Below are positions 37,075 to 49,965 of a DNA stretch of 64,000 nucleotides, in pieces. How positions within the stretch are numbered: the stretch's first letter is position 1; each line of letters starts with the position of its first letter. Source of the DNA: Megamerina dolium (taxonomy: Eukaryota; Arthropoda; Insecta; Diptera; Megamerinidae); assembly GCA_963854835.1 (NCBI GenBank), contig OY978528.1, positions 38,035,757 through 38,099,756 of the forward strand, in the 5' to 3' direction. Below the pieces are notes generated by a model that was given only the letters and a program-made list of their open reading frames with translations, was not told where the DNA came from and ran no database searches. A program made the position numbers and the translations under genes.

Positions 37075-37112
37075 TCGACATTATAGCAAAAAATATTGAA
37101 ATAATATCGAAC
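37075..37112. repeat. Unit of the AT-rich palindromic dispersed repeat
   Basis: TTCGACATTATAGCAAAA, then ATATTGAAATAATATCGA. The sequence continues through GATTTTCAACATTATGG, which also follows the 7.53-kb copy on the other strand. The shared tail shows these are copies of one ancestral repeat, not merely similar AT-rich DNA. Confidence 0.55.
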
Positions 37113-38298
37113 AAAAAACGAAAAGAAACGCACTTAGATTTTCAACATTATGGACAAAATTGTCGTAAAAATGTCGGAATTAAATTTTTCGAAATTATAA
37201 TCTATTTGTTTATATTGCGTATATATATAAATACAAATTATTTGATAAGTACCTAACATATGTACTAAGTACTAAGTACTTTCTCATTGGGTACATGCAA
37301 ACAGTACATAAAATGCTCAGGAAGAAAAAGCCAAATCGCATTAAATCATTTAATTTACTCCTTTATGCTGGAACAGTGCACTTGTCTACGCCAAAATTAA
37401 CACAACAACAGTACAATATGAAACAACCCTTTACTACATGTAAATACTACATATATATGAATGTTGGTATATATCTGTAACCCTTTCGCGTATACAATGT
37501 TGCCGCAGTAGTTAATATTGGTATTGTTACTGTTGTTGTTCGTCTTGTTGTTGGCGAGTTATTATTGCTTGAAATGCGTTCGAGTATGAAATTCCCGCAT
37601 ACTCTTCTGTTTTGTTCATTAAAATGAATTTACATATAGTACATACGGATACGAGCACAAATAGGTACACTATAAAATTAAGTGTACTAAATGACAATGC
37701 GTATTGTGTTTGGAAAAAAATTGATAGACATAACGTTCGTACTGTTGCGGAGAGTAACAGTCAAGAGCAGTGGCAGTAAATGTCTTCATTTAAAAGTTAT
37801 TAAAATGGAAGAGCATAGACTGGAGGTACGTGTACTTATGTTGCAATGCCGTTGATCCTTCATACATATATGCAGTTAGATTTTTGTGTGACACAGTGTT
37901 TAAGTTGCTCATTTAAGCTGCGCCCTGAATTAAGTGCTTGTCAGATGAACTTTTTTAATTGCAAGCTATATACAACTATATTTGTACCTAAGACAATCGA
38001 TTGTACTATGCAACCTGATATGGAATACACAATCTGTTGTACAGTTGGCAGGCGCGAAACATGCTGTGCCTCGTTGTGCTGTGACCCAAGAGAGCAATTC
38101 TAATTTCACTGCAATTTTGCAGCAATATTATACCATATTCCATTTCTGCAGCGGATCAACGTTGATTGTGCTTCTCAACTTGCTCGTCATATCAACTTCA
38201 TTTCCGGTGGAATTAGTGGTTCTCGATTGTGACGGTGGTTGTGTCATAAATACATATAGTATCCTCGATGATTTGTGCATTCTATGTCATACTGTGTA

Positions 38299-38336
38299 TG
38301 AAGAAGAAGAACAAGAAGAAGAAGAAGAAGAAGAAG
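38299..38336. repeat. (GAA)n microsatellite
   Basis: About twelve GAA units with one ACA interruption; it makes a Glu run in a chance frame. Confidence 0.9.
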
Positions 38337-39089
38337 TTGAAGGGAGTTCAGTGCTCAGTGCTCCGCGTTGGTGCGACACTAGACGGTTGACTCGACGGTT
38401 GACTTTGAACACTTTGCAATCGAACAGAAGGCGGAACAAATACCGGATAATAAAAGCTACTCCCGTCCGTCTTGTACAAAACAATACCGGAAAGTTAGGG
38501 GTGAACAAAATCCGCTGCTACCAGAGAGGGTGAATGCGTTGATGCGCGTTGACAAAGCGCATTTCTATTCATTTAGCAGGGTTGTCGTTCGCTGCTTACC
38601 ATGGCAATGCTAATGGCTATGACGATGACGATAAGGATGAGGCTGCTGATCGACCGACGTTGACGGTCTTAAAACGATGATTAGGTTGTTATTTTAATTT
38701 GCCTATTGATATGTTGTTGGGCTGATGCTGATGTTGCTGCTGCTGCTGCAGGGTATTCATTCTGTGTATTTATTCCGAGTTTGTTTTTGGTGCGTAACAA
38801 GCTTTTTCATTGTTTCATTGTTATTATTACATTGTTGTTGCTGTTGTTGTTGTTTTAGTAGTTGTTGTTGTTGCCATAAAGCCTTTAATGGGTGCAGAGA
38901 TGAGCATTGAGCATCTCTCGTGAGAGGTGAGGAGGTGAGGTGGGAGAAACGCGCAATGTATTTAGCAGTCACAGTGGTCTTTGTCAACGCGCGCTAACCG
39001 CCTGTAACGTGTTTGCAATTTGTCATCGATTTTGTGTTCTATTTAGTGGGGTGATGCTATGCTATGCAAGCTCACTTACTGGTGGCATT

Positions 39090-39119
39090 GGTGGTGGTGG
39101 TGGTGGTGGTGGTGGTGGT
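39090..39119. repeat. (GGT)n microsatellite
   Basis: Ten GGT units in a row. Confidence 0.92.
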
Positions 39120-40481
39120 ATGTAGTACCATAATGATACTGATGGTGGTAGTTACTAGCAGCAATTGTGAATTGTGAATGTTTTAATTGGCCTAATTAAT
39201 AAATTGACTTTTAATAAATATTTGAGTTGGTAACTAGCATCAGTAAATGGCTCTTCTGCTCTTGCTGCTGATAAAATGCATTCAACATAATTACTGACTT
39301 CTATACAAAAAAGCCAAATATTCAGGAATTTTACGGATGGATTAAAATACTTATATCATAATTATGACAATTTATTTATTGCTTAGACCTTGACGATTTG
39401 CGCTAAAAGCAAAAGGAAGAAAAAAAAATAAGCACACCACCCCAAGTATTTTTATTTTCCACAGTAATTCAGCAACCTTTACAATTTATGACTCTCATGC
39501 GATTAAAAGAAACAAAGCGAAAACCTTTCAAAATAATAAAACCCCCAAAAACACATTAGGAAACCACTAGCAACAAGACACGCACGCACGTATGCACGCA
39601 TACATTTTGCAGCAGCATACATTCACACAAACACTCGTTAGCATTCGTATTTGCATTTCCATTTGCATATTGCATTCTTCCACACACAAACACACACACA
39701 CACATCATCACACGCGCTTGTATGTGGGTCGCAAAACAATACAGACCAACAACCAACAATCGCTTCCGACAACAGGCAACAACGCCCGCGCACGCATTAT
39801 TTTATTTATTCCTATTTATTTTTCATTTTATTCTTTCAATCGATGTGAAGAGCAGTGAAAATTCGAAAATCCTCGTGGAAAAATTTCATAATTTTTACAG
39901 CTGATTTCATTCGTCCGCCTCAATGCAGCTCTACTCTGGCCGCATCTCACTTTCCGTTTACAATCGCTCGTCTACTTACTTGTTTGTTTGCAGCTTGTGT
40001 TTCTGTTTGTATTTGTCTACTTGTTTGCATTGTATATCAGTTGTAGCAGTAGCAGCAGCAATAACAACATCATGCGCCAAAGTGTCCTTGCACCTCGCAT
40101 GAGTTCGCGAATGCGAGTTTGAGTGTCATCGAATTATTAATAGTACGAGTATGGTGTTCCTTTGGGAGTGTCAACACTTCTGGTAGACTGCTGGTTCATT
40201 TCAATTTTGCGCCTGCTTGTCTGTGCAGAAGAGGGAAGCGATGGAAGGAGGGAGGGAAAGGAAAGGGTACCGACCAATTGTGAGGCACGTTCGCTTGGGA
40301 ATCAAACAAATGTCTTTAATCTGTCAGAGTGGCAAAGTGTCACGAAATGAAATACAGAAGAAAGACGCACCCGTCACACAGTCAATCCTACACGTTATCG
40401 ATTGTACAATGTGTAAGTATGTAGGAAGGTACGTAGTTGTTCAATTTTTATCTTTCAACTACGTTTGCCTATAAATTGTAA

Positions 40482-40512
40482 GACTCTCTCTCTCTCTCTC
40501 TCGCTCTCTCTT
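40482..40512. repeat. (CT)n microsatellite
   Basis: About fifteen CT units with one GC change. Confidence 0.92.
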
Positions 40513-43500
40513 TGCTATCCTATAGGCTTTGCAAGTGGATGCCATAGATCATCATTTATGATTTGCATGCATAGATACATATGTAAAATGGGTGTACCAT
40601 CGGTCGGTTTCTTTTATAATTGCCTATTATTTTAATACTAACAGATTTTTAGCGCCAAAAAGTAACAAAAATTAATTTATTAACAACGATAGCATAATCT
40701 TGCATTTCAATAAATGTTGGAAATAATAAAATGGTCGTACAGCGGCCTAGGTCGACCTATAAAAGTGGGATTTACAAAACTTTTGTTAAAATTCAAAGTA
40801 TGTGCGTTAATCTATGTACTGGCCAAATATTGTTGCCGTAAATGGAATATTATGCAAGTTATAAATGGGATTATATTTTAAAGATGATGAGACTTGGATG
40901 GTGCTTGCTTTTCATCATTAAGCACTTGGGCCATAATAAGGACATGTGTGATGAGAGACTAATAAAGTGGGGTTTTCAATCATTGAGTCAGGGCTCGAAC
41001 TCTCAACGAAACAAATATCGTTGAATAAATTAAACGATGTTTATTTTTGCACTTTTACGAAAAAATCAACCTATGGCGCACCCTCCTAAGAGTAATTCAA
41101 TTCAACACTGATAGAGAGAAAGATTGGCGCCATGGACTCATGAAAACAACATTTTGTGCCTAATTCGATTTGTGTCAGTTCAACACTTTTTATAATTTTC
41201 GCATCCATTGATTCGAAGATTATATTATTTGCTCTTAATGCGATACAATGTGCAAGATGTTTATCAAGAGAGTGTACTCTTTTGTATTTCACAGAGGATT
41301 ATGTACCGACAACCTACACCACCGCCAGAGTCATGCATTAGTCTGTTGTAAAGTTCACCAACCACTGGAATAAGACCAGTTCATAGTTGTCGGTTTTTTT
41401 TTTGTGTTGTTGTTTTTCTTCTTCTTCTTCTTGTTCTTCACTCGAACTACGAATATCTGCTTCAATCAATCTGTACGTCCTATCATATCGCAGCAATTTC
41501 AATTTCGATCTAAAAACATGCATAAACAAAATACGTCACGTCATTTGTGGCTCAAACTTTGTCATACTTTCGTATTCGGTCGATTTCGATTTCAAAAAAT
41601 CCTGCAGCCTTAATTGTCACAATATTTTTTGCATTCAGAGGAATATTCCTTCATTGACGATTCACTAAATGTAATGAAGCAGTGAGAGATATTTTGTGAA
41701 TACATATACTATATATAATTTTTTTTTTTTTTTTGGCAAATGGGGGTGTATGCAATGTATTGTTGTGCTTTTTTAAGGATTCGCTCAATATTTATCATCA
41801 CCACCATCATTGTCATTACTATCAACGTCGTCGTGAGTATCACTTCGTGGCTGCCAGTATATTTTCATTGCAATTCGATGCGTTCATGCTGTTGCTGCTG
41901 CTGCTATTGCTTTACGAACCGATACTAATCTGATTAGTGTCAGACTGTAGACAAAATTAATATGCATTGCAACAAGAGCATACAAAAAATAGTTAATAAA
42001 AACTACACATTTGATAGACGAAGCCCGAGAAATAAAGTACTCTCTATCTGAGCCACATTACTTAACGATTTGTAAAGTGGTACTATATGTTATATTTGAG
42101 GATATTTATGTACAAAAGGAACTATAGTGGAATTCTCGATGCGGTGGATATGGTCTTGGAAAAGGGGTAAATGCAACATATTATTGCGAAGTACAGATGT
42201 ACAGATTAGAATTTAATATGCGCTTGAAAGTATGCAACACTAAAAACCTATAGCATGTATTTGTCATGCATTTGCAATACTAGTTTGACACTTCGAACAG
42301 CTGACAAAATAAAATGCAAATAAAATTTTTTATTAAGTTGTTTGGTCGTTGATTAGAAATATGGGTTGGAAATATTTGCTTATGTTGCAATTTTGCAAGA
42401 TAATATGGTGACTGGATGGTGAATACCACTATTGTTTAATATGCATAATTGATATCGGTGATGTGTGTTTGTGTAATTGCACTCTAACGAGAAGGATTTT
42501 TAAATATTCACGTAGTATCTGGAGTTTTTATATCCTACACTCAAAGAGTTAACAGTATACTGAAAGAGTGGTTAAGTTAGTAGATTTAAGAGTATTTATT
42601 CACACTTTGGGCGCGAAAATATGCAGTCAAGAAATTGTATTGCACTGAGATTGAGTTTGCTAATGCTAATGCTAATGAATGGGTAGGTTCGAAAATGATT
42701 GGAATCGGATGAAAACTATAACCTATAAACTTTTAAGACTAGAACTTTTGGTTAAATCACACTTACAGACTGTCGTTTTCGATAAAATTCATTTCTTGTA
42801 ATTAGTAGATGCTCAAATCTTTTCTTAATATTCTAAAAGCAAAATCAATCACGTTCCATGACGATATTGTAGTGAGTCTCTCATAACGTTGCACACACCC
42901 ATCTCCATTTCTGATTTTGTCTTAATATCAGACTTGACAACTTCCTGTTGAAGATCATTTACGTTATCACATAATTCTCCAAAGTGATTTCGCAATGAGA
43001 ACATTAATATATTTAGAGATAATTTTAAGTGATTTCACCAAATATTCCCGTCAATACTATGTACATCTATATGTATTGGTAACGTAATCCTTCCGTCATT
43101 TGGAACAGCGTGTCGTTTACGTACGATTATAACACTGCCGAACGACGTTCGTGGCCTAATAACGGCTGAAATCATAATACAGCCAGGCGTGAGCTAGCTC
43201 ATTCTATGTGCATTTAACGCAGAAAACCCTTTCTTTGGGTGTCAATGTTTTCGTTATTCTCATATACAATGTTTGAATGGTGCCAATTTAGTGAAAATGC
43301 CTTGTGGGATGTGAATTGAAGCTTGTGCATCGTAATCACGTGGAAAGGCGAGAAAATTCCTTTTTCTGGTGTCACCAGCGAAGCAATAAAGGGTTGATGC
43401 CAGCGAATGCTGCTGATGCTTATCATTAATCATTAATAATGAAATGTGTTTAAGCCCGTACGAGGTGCGTGCGTTCCACACCAAATGCTGGTATTAAAGT

Positions 43501-43587
43501 ATGCAATTTGGTACTGATGAAGGCTTTTAATTTAGCATCTCAGCAACGCCTTTTCTGAGATGGTTAGAGCAAAAGGGGTTGTTTTCA

Positions 43588-43629
43588 CAAACACATACGC
43601 GCGCGCAAACACACACACACACACACACA
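43588..43629. repeat. (CG)n/(CA)n compound microsatellite
   Basis: A short GCGCGC start runs into about eleven CA units; alternating purine-pyrimidine over the whole tract. Confidence 0.85.
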
Positions 43630-43961
43630 TAAATATTCATATATTCATATGATTCGCATGGTTATTAGAGTGAAGTACCTGTTAACAATACAACCGATGT
43701 ATTTTTTGTAATTTGACCTCAGGCTATAAGTTACTAAATAGCACTTGAATAAAGCGCCATCTATTTCAATGAGTGTTTGTAATGATAAGTGCACTAAAAT
43801 GCCACAACAGTGCAATGCATTCTAAGTATTCGCCATTGTACATATGTGCTCGGTAAAGCTCTTATATTTTAAATTGAAAATCCTGCGGGATTCAAACTTC
43901 AAAAGTTTTAATCTTTACACATAAAAAGGGAAACAACAATATATTGTATTATTGTATATAC

Positions 43962-44329
43962 AAAAAAAAAAAAATAAATATGTGGCACTTAAAGCCCCAA
44001 AGGGCTCATTGGCCGAGCTTCTCTTCTATTACTGTTGTGCGTCTTAAATTTTGGACAGTATTAGAATGGACCTACTTATTTTAGCCGGTTCCGAACGGCA
44101 GAACACTTGTGACATCACTTTTTCTGAGCTTTGTCACAGAGTTATTTTTAGAAGCTTTTTCATGACAAGTTGTTACTGTCGGAAGAATTGCCAATTGCTT
44201 GCCGACAGGTGGGTACCATTCGAAAGAAAAATCTTTTCGATATAAAATTTGTTATGCATCAGCCGGGTATTGAACCACGACCTACAGATCAGAAGGCGAA
44301 CACACTAACCACTGAGCTACGGCACCCAC
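43962..44329 (-). mobile_element. tRNA-derived SINE, copy 4 (best preserved)
   Basis: On the minus strand the element starts GTGGGTGCCGTAGCTCAGTG and has a B-box-like GGTTCAATACC, the full ~360-bp body, and ends GTGCCACATATTTATT followed by a T-run. A perfect 9-bp duplication TGTATATAC at 43953-43961 and 44330-44338 brackets it. The plus-strand reading frames here are the same repeat-derived frames as in copy 1. Confidence 0.93.
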
Positions 44330-44338
44330 TGTATATAC

Positions 44339-45479
44339 GTATGTTTTTTTTCACATACATTTGTACATATGTATAAGTAAATACAATACATAGACATATT
44401 GTCATAGTCATTTTTTAACTATGAAATGAATTGGTAGTCTCAACCCTCTAGTCCGGCCAGAGTAGATGGTAAGCGTTCATCATTCATTATAAAATATACA
44501 TGCAATACATACTCAGAGTACACTATACGTGCAACGATGCCATCGAGTAATAACATGATAACCTATCCAAGAGGTGCTGGACCAGAAAATTTAATTTAGC
44601 GCTTTAAGTGCGTTTCCTTTGATCAACTACAATCGAATTTCCAGCAATAAAATTCTACGAACTGTGATGTGCTCGTGCACCGTCCTCCCACAAAGGCATC
44701 ATACATCTACATAGTACGGGTAGTCGTACAAGCCAACGACATTCACAGAGGCTGTCAAATTTGTGTGGATGGTGTGAGTTTATTTCATTTTCTGTTTGAT
44801 CATGATTTTGTCACTTGCTGGAGCTTTTTACGTGGTGACAACGTCAATGACGATAATTTCAGTTACGCGCGGTATTTTTCATTTGTATGGGTTAGGATCG
44901 TAGCTAGAAATCTGTAAGTAGAGGCAAAATCGAAGTGTTGCGGTATGCAATGTCAAAGGTGTCGTATAAAAGGATGTAATGTTGTTACCAATAGTCCATT
45001 ATTTTTATGTAGTTAAAAAAACTGAAAAAGTACTGTGGGGTCATTTGTTGGAAAATTGAAAGACGTGACAATGAGACATGAGATTCTCAAAATGACTTTG
45101 CAATTTGCTGTATCAATTTTGAATTTGGAGAAAATCTATGATGCATTTCTCGAACGAATTCTCCGATTCGAATGAATAATCGCTTGTTGAAAAGTTTATT
45201 AAACATGGAATATTTTGAATATTTTTTACCATAAAATGACGTAACAATTCTGTGTAAATATTATATTATTCCATCTAAGAAAACAATATTTGGTACATGA
45301 ATTAATGTTGTAGTTCGCAATGATCTGATGAGAAATATACAAACTAATTCCGTTATTTAATACAGGGCCCATACGAGGTCACAGGCATCTTTGAAACTTT
45401 CACCCGTCATAGCTTACGTTATACTCTATTCAGAACAACCATGCATGGTATGTAGATTAATATTATAGTGAAAAATGAT
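44339..45479. other. Non-coding region
   Basis: No gene or clear repeat found between the SINE and the DINE-like relic. Confidence 0.5.
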
Positions 45480-45812
45480 CTTGCAAAATATGGTTGAATT
45501 TCAACCACGACGATATGATTTCGTGCACTAATGAATTACCTTACGAAAAATGGATGAGCCACTTCCATTATACATATAATTTAGATCCCCTACAAAATTT
45601 CCGAAAACTTTTTCACTTGAAATCGCCATAAAGTACTTGATTATTATTGCAGCAAGGAAATAATTACATTAAAAATAGCCGAGTCACACTCACTATTTAA
45701 TGTAGCTCCCATACAAAGCTAAGAACATTTGTTAGATCTGACTTAATCCTCCATCTGACACAATATAAGGAAATAATTTTGCCAGAACTTTTTGTATATA
45801 GAATCGTACTAT

Positions 45813-45850
<38 letters not shown>

Positions 45851-46125
45851 TTCGCAAGAAATTGCCAAGTCACAGCCACTATTTAATGTAGCTGCCATAC
45901 AAAGTCATTGAAATTTTTTTAAATTTTAGATTAATCCCACAAAAAATGTGTGAGCCACAACCATCCGCACAAAAATTTGTATTGTACATATTATGTAATA
46001 TGTGATTTTATATGTTTGAGATTATACCATACAGTTTATACCCTAACATTCGATTATGGCTCAGGGTGTAATTAGAGTATGTCGGCCTAGGCCGATTGCA
46101 ACGCTATTTCTACTAGTGCCTCTTC
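45480..46125 (+). mobile_element. Degraded DINE-like element, 3' part
   Basis: Two copies of the module are recognisable (gtcacactcactatttaatg then tagctcccatacaaag near 45685-45718, and gtcacagccactatttaatg then tagctgccatacaaag near 45870-45905). The 3' end has CAGGGTGTAATTAG followed by the palindrome TCGGCCTAGGCCGA at 46082-46095, in the place of the 3' hairpin of the better copies. The 5' block with the GTCC tract is missing. A (GA)n tract has grown inside it. Confidence 0.6.
45813..45846. repeat. (GA)n microsatellite
   Basis: About sixteen GA units inside the degraded DINE-like element. Confidence 0.95.
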
Positions 46126-48949
46126 GATACGGCACTGTTATGCTTGTGTATATAGGTACTTGTAACAAGCGAGTTAATTCATTTTCGACTACATAACATG
46201 TCGAAGAAATTCGCCTCCATTGTAATTGGAATATATACTATGTGCATTATACATACAAATATATAAGAATTTTTGCTTGTGAAATCATCTAGAATCGCTA
46301 AAGAATCCTTCAACTTCTGTTCTGAATAGTCACTATATGATATGTAGTAGTTTGCCAAAGAAACGTCCTTTACTATTCAAGTGGTTTCGCATAATTTGAC
46401 AAATTAGTGGCATAATTTAAACAAAGAAGTATCATTCCGATATGCCTTAGGCCATTTCTAATATACTTACATATGTACATGTATATGCGAATAGTGCGAT
46501 ATTAGCTGAGTTTAAAAAAAACCCCAAGACCGCTGTTTACCTACGGGCAAAAAGCGAAAGTTGATTTTTCTACGCATCTTCATGAGCGTACATATGCCTG
46601 TATGAGTACTAAAGAAGCAATTATGCCATCAGAATTGTATTTTGCTCAAGGCGTTAGTGAATTTGGGTTATTTTGTGACAGATGTGCGACAAGTTTTTTT
46701 TTTGTTATTCCCTAAATTCACCATGAATTGTAGAATAATAATAGTGGTGCTACTAACTACTACGAATACATCATTTGCTGATAGTGTGTGGATAGAAGAA
46801 TATTTGTTTATTCATGTGACATTGTTGTTCACAACATACGCCAACTATCCGTTTATGATATTTCGAAGATTTTTCTATATACATGCGTATGTGTATGTGT
46901 ATGTATGTATATAAGTAGGTAATTATTTTTCAATTATTTATGAAATAAATCGTGTGATCGATCATTGTTACGGTGCGTTTGGTGGTGGTTGGATGGTGCG
47001 GGTGCATGTATGTACTATACTCCTATCAATACATGGATAAACATGTGAATGAATACCATATTGACGTCCCCAGACGCACCTTATGAAATTCTCATTAAAT
47101 GCAGTTAACTCCGCCACCATCACCACCACCATCGTCGCCACCACGTGCAGCTAAAGACGTTTTTAATGAAATTCCTCATTATTGGTGACTCAGCGTTTGC
47201 TTTTTGAATATGTGTTCGTTTAGAGAGAAATCATATCATCTTGTTGTACGAGAAGAAAATCATACCCGAATCAAATTAACTTCAGATTAACTTTAGCAAT
47301 GTCGAGGCGAGGGAGGATTGGAAATCGAATTTGATTTTGTATCGGTTTCATAAATGATGACGACTACGACGACAGTGGTGAGGAGAATAATACCACTGCT
47401 TGTCAACATGATACGGACACGCTAGTCAATGTCCGCGTAAAACCCTTTAACAATGATGCTGCTTCTGCTGCTACTGCTGCTACTGCTGAGGGTCGATAGT
47501 TAAGCATGACAGACACTTTTGTCTTTGTGGAACAACCTTGGCACCCTCACACAGCAAACATTGGTTTATTTCTATAAAATGTTTATCCTTATTAACTTGA
47601 ATTCGACATATAGACACACACAGCTACCCACAAACATATATATAGAAATCCTTTTTGCAACGAATTGTGTCTCGCAAAATCGCACCCACATATTGTATAT
47701 ACGCGCTGCTGTCAAAATATCCTTTGGGGTTGTTGTGGCGTTCATTTATTGTCCTATTGATAAAAAAAAAAAAAAATAAATAAATAATAAAAAACCGCAT
47801 GCATGCATACAATATTTGTCATATAGTCGTCCTATTTTTCTTTTCCTTTGCCCAAAGTCGGAATCTGACGCAAAAAATACCAAAAACATTGACAAGCAGA
47901 TAGTAAAAACGAAGAACGACGCAAGACGCAATATCAAATTGTAGTCTCAGAGATTATCCCAAAAGAATGTCTTCGCACGATTGCCCAAAGTGCATGGATG
48001 AATGTTGCACACACACACACACACACCGTCTCTCAGCATGTTGGCCTACGACGAAGGCAGATGTCACAATTGAAATTGAATTAAAGTGCAAAGGAAGATT
48101 GATTGTCGGAAGTTCGACAAGGTTAGACGAGTATGTAGAACACCCAACGCATTCCGCTTCGCTCCATATCAGACTAACTTGAGTATAATGTTGCTGCTAC
48201 ACTTCATTTAAAACTTTAAATTGTGTTTGTTGTTGAAATTGAGTAAACTATCTTATTCAACCTTTCATGCTTTTGCGTACAAAATGGAGTGGGAGATTAC
48301 GTAAATTCGACTAAAATCATATAGTGCTGACGATATATACGAGTACTCTTCTATGTACACCACTGTAGACGTATATATCGTAAGAGTGGAATGTTCGTCA
48401 TCTTCTTGAGAAAAGCGCATTGAAACAAAAATGAAATAAAGAACAAAAGCAAATGAAAACAAGAAAAAACCAAAAATACAGTAAAATGAAGGCAGTGAGT
48501 GCTTTGCTTAATTTCGCTGATTAACGAAACCAATTTAAGTAAATTGAACATCTTGAATATCTACAAATAGCAAGACAGCAATTTTATTTAGCATCAACAC
48601 AGCTTAGATTGCTTCTAGTTAGTGTGGATGGCTTTGTGGGGAAAACTGTGCATACGTAAGGATGCTACCATACATATTAGGATTGCCAACTGTTGGTAAT
48701 TCGTCTGGCTCAAATAAGTGTGAGTCAGAAAATACTAGATTTTCTAATTGGGACTAGGGGTTTGATTTCACGATATAATGTGAACCAGTCTTTATTTTTT
48801 CGAACCTTCATTTGTTTAGGTGATAGTGCTATTTGAACTATGGCTGGAATAAGACTTCAGCAACGCTTTTCATACTGCAAAATTATTATGAAGATCAACG
48901 TTCTACAAAAATTAACAATATCGTCAAATAAATGATTTTTTGTTGATGT
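46126..48949. other. Non-coding region
   Basis: Includes CAC/CAT triplets at 47110-47150, a GCT/GCTACT run at 47458-47490, and a short (CA)n at 48008-48027. No gene recognised. Confidence 0.5.
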
Positions 48950-49330
48950 CAAATGTCGATTATATCGTGAACACAATCCTTGAATAACTCAAGAACAACC
49001 GATATATAGTCGAAAAGTTACTTTTTGGTGTTATCTTTGGAATCCATGAAATCGTTGTTTCACACTACTATGGAAGTGATGGGCGATCGAGTTATTTAAC
49101 TTCATTAGACTTTTTCCTTTGGTGTTATTTGAAAACTAAAATGTATAACGGATATTTCACAAGCAATCCAAGACCATAAAACCACCGCTCGAAATGAAAT
49201 ATATGTAATTGAAGAGCAAATTCTGCAAAAAGTCATTGCAACGAATAATTTATTGCAGTAAAACTCGTGGTGGACATTTTAGCAATATTGTTTTTCGTAT
49301 TTAATTGCACTGAATCAAGTTATCATTTCA
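48950..49330 (+). pseudogene. Decayed Tc1/mariner transposase C-terminal relic
   Basis: In shifting frames the plus strand gives QEQPIYSRKVTFWCYLW, then LDFFLWCYLKTKMYNG (the third catalytic Asp block), then VIEEQILQKVIATNNLL, and finally TRGGHFSNIVFRI, the usual C-terminal motif. At least three frame breaks lie between them and the second Asp block is eroded. The order matches the DD41D-type copy at 21 kb, but divergence is high. Confidence 0.6.
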
Positions 49331-49705
49331 TAATAACATTTGGAAAAAATCTTCAAATATATATAAAAAAATTTTTCCGAATTTTACCATTATAGCTTGT
49401 GCGAGATAAAATCCAAATATTCATCAGTAACGCCAGCTTTCTGCTTAACGCATTCCTGACCTAGTGAAGAAAATAGATATTAGGCATCGCGGTTCAGGAA
49501 GAGAATATTCTCAATTTTTTACCTCCTATTCTCAACATTCGAATATTTTTTTCATATTACACTTTACTTAGAGGTTTGTTGAAAACGTTGCAACTCTCAA
49601 ACACTTATCGCTAAAGCCGATATACATAGTATGTTTCCATAGTTTCAAGTCCTGCACGCACTTACTACGCTTAAACAGTGGCGACATCTATTGATTTTTA
49701 TATGG

Positions 49706-49965
49706 AACTTCTCTTTCAGTACTGTTGTGCGTCTTAAATCTTTGGATAGTATCAGAAGGGACCTACTTATGTTATATTGACAACACTTTTTTTGAGCTTT
49801 TTCGCAGAGTTCTTTTAGAAGATTTTCGATGGCAAGTTGTTACTGCCGGAAGAATTGCTAATTCCTTGCCCACAAGTGGGTATTTTAAATTTTACGGTTG
49901 TACTTAAGCCGGGGATTGAACCCACAACATTTAAATCAAAACGTCAACACTGAGCAACGGCACCG
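49706..49965 (-). mobile_element. tRNA-derived SINE, copy 5, old and degraded
   Basis: On the minus strand, GGTGCCGTTGCTCAGTG and GGGTTCAATCCCC are still clear, but the A-box to B-box region is altered and part of the body after the B box has been replaced. The 3' signature with GTGCCACATA is missing. No target-site duplication is seen. Confidence 0.7.

Larger units (their letters stand above)
32062..43951. other. Long non-coding region rich in simple repeats
   Basis: Nearly 12 kb with no recognisable gene. It carries CAA/CAG-type and (CA)n, (GAA)n, (GGT)n, (CT)n tracts (listed separately). The longest chance frames (36391-37029, 37982-38533) show no family motifs. The segment at 33.95-34.45 kb is less AT-rich than its surroundings but is also unassigned. 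Such a stretch could be a large intron or regulatory DNA of a neighbour; the sequence does not say. Confidence 0.5.

Noticed and set aside
37982..38533. A 183-codon frame with a Glu run
   Set aside because: The Glu run is a (GAA)n microsatellite; the rest has no family motif and overlaps other frames of similar length.
44051..44376. Repeated ~60-95-codon frames starting MDSIRMDLLILAGSERQNT (also on the minus strand at 16.3-16.6 kb)
   Set aside because: They are antisense readings of the SINE body; the likeness between them is repeat homology, not a protein family.
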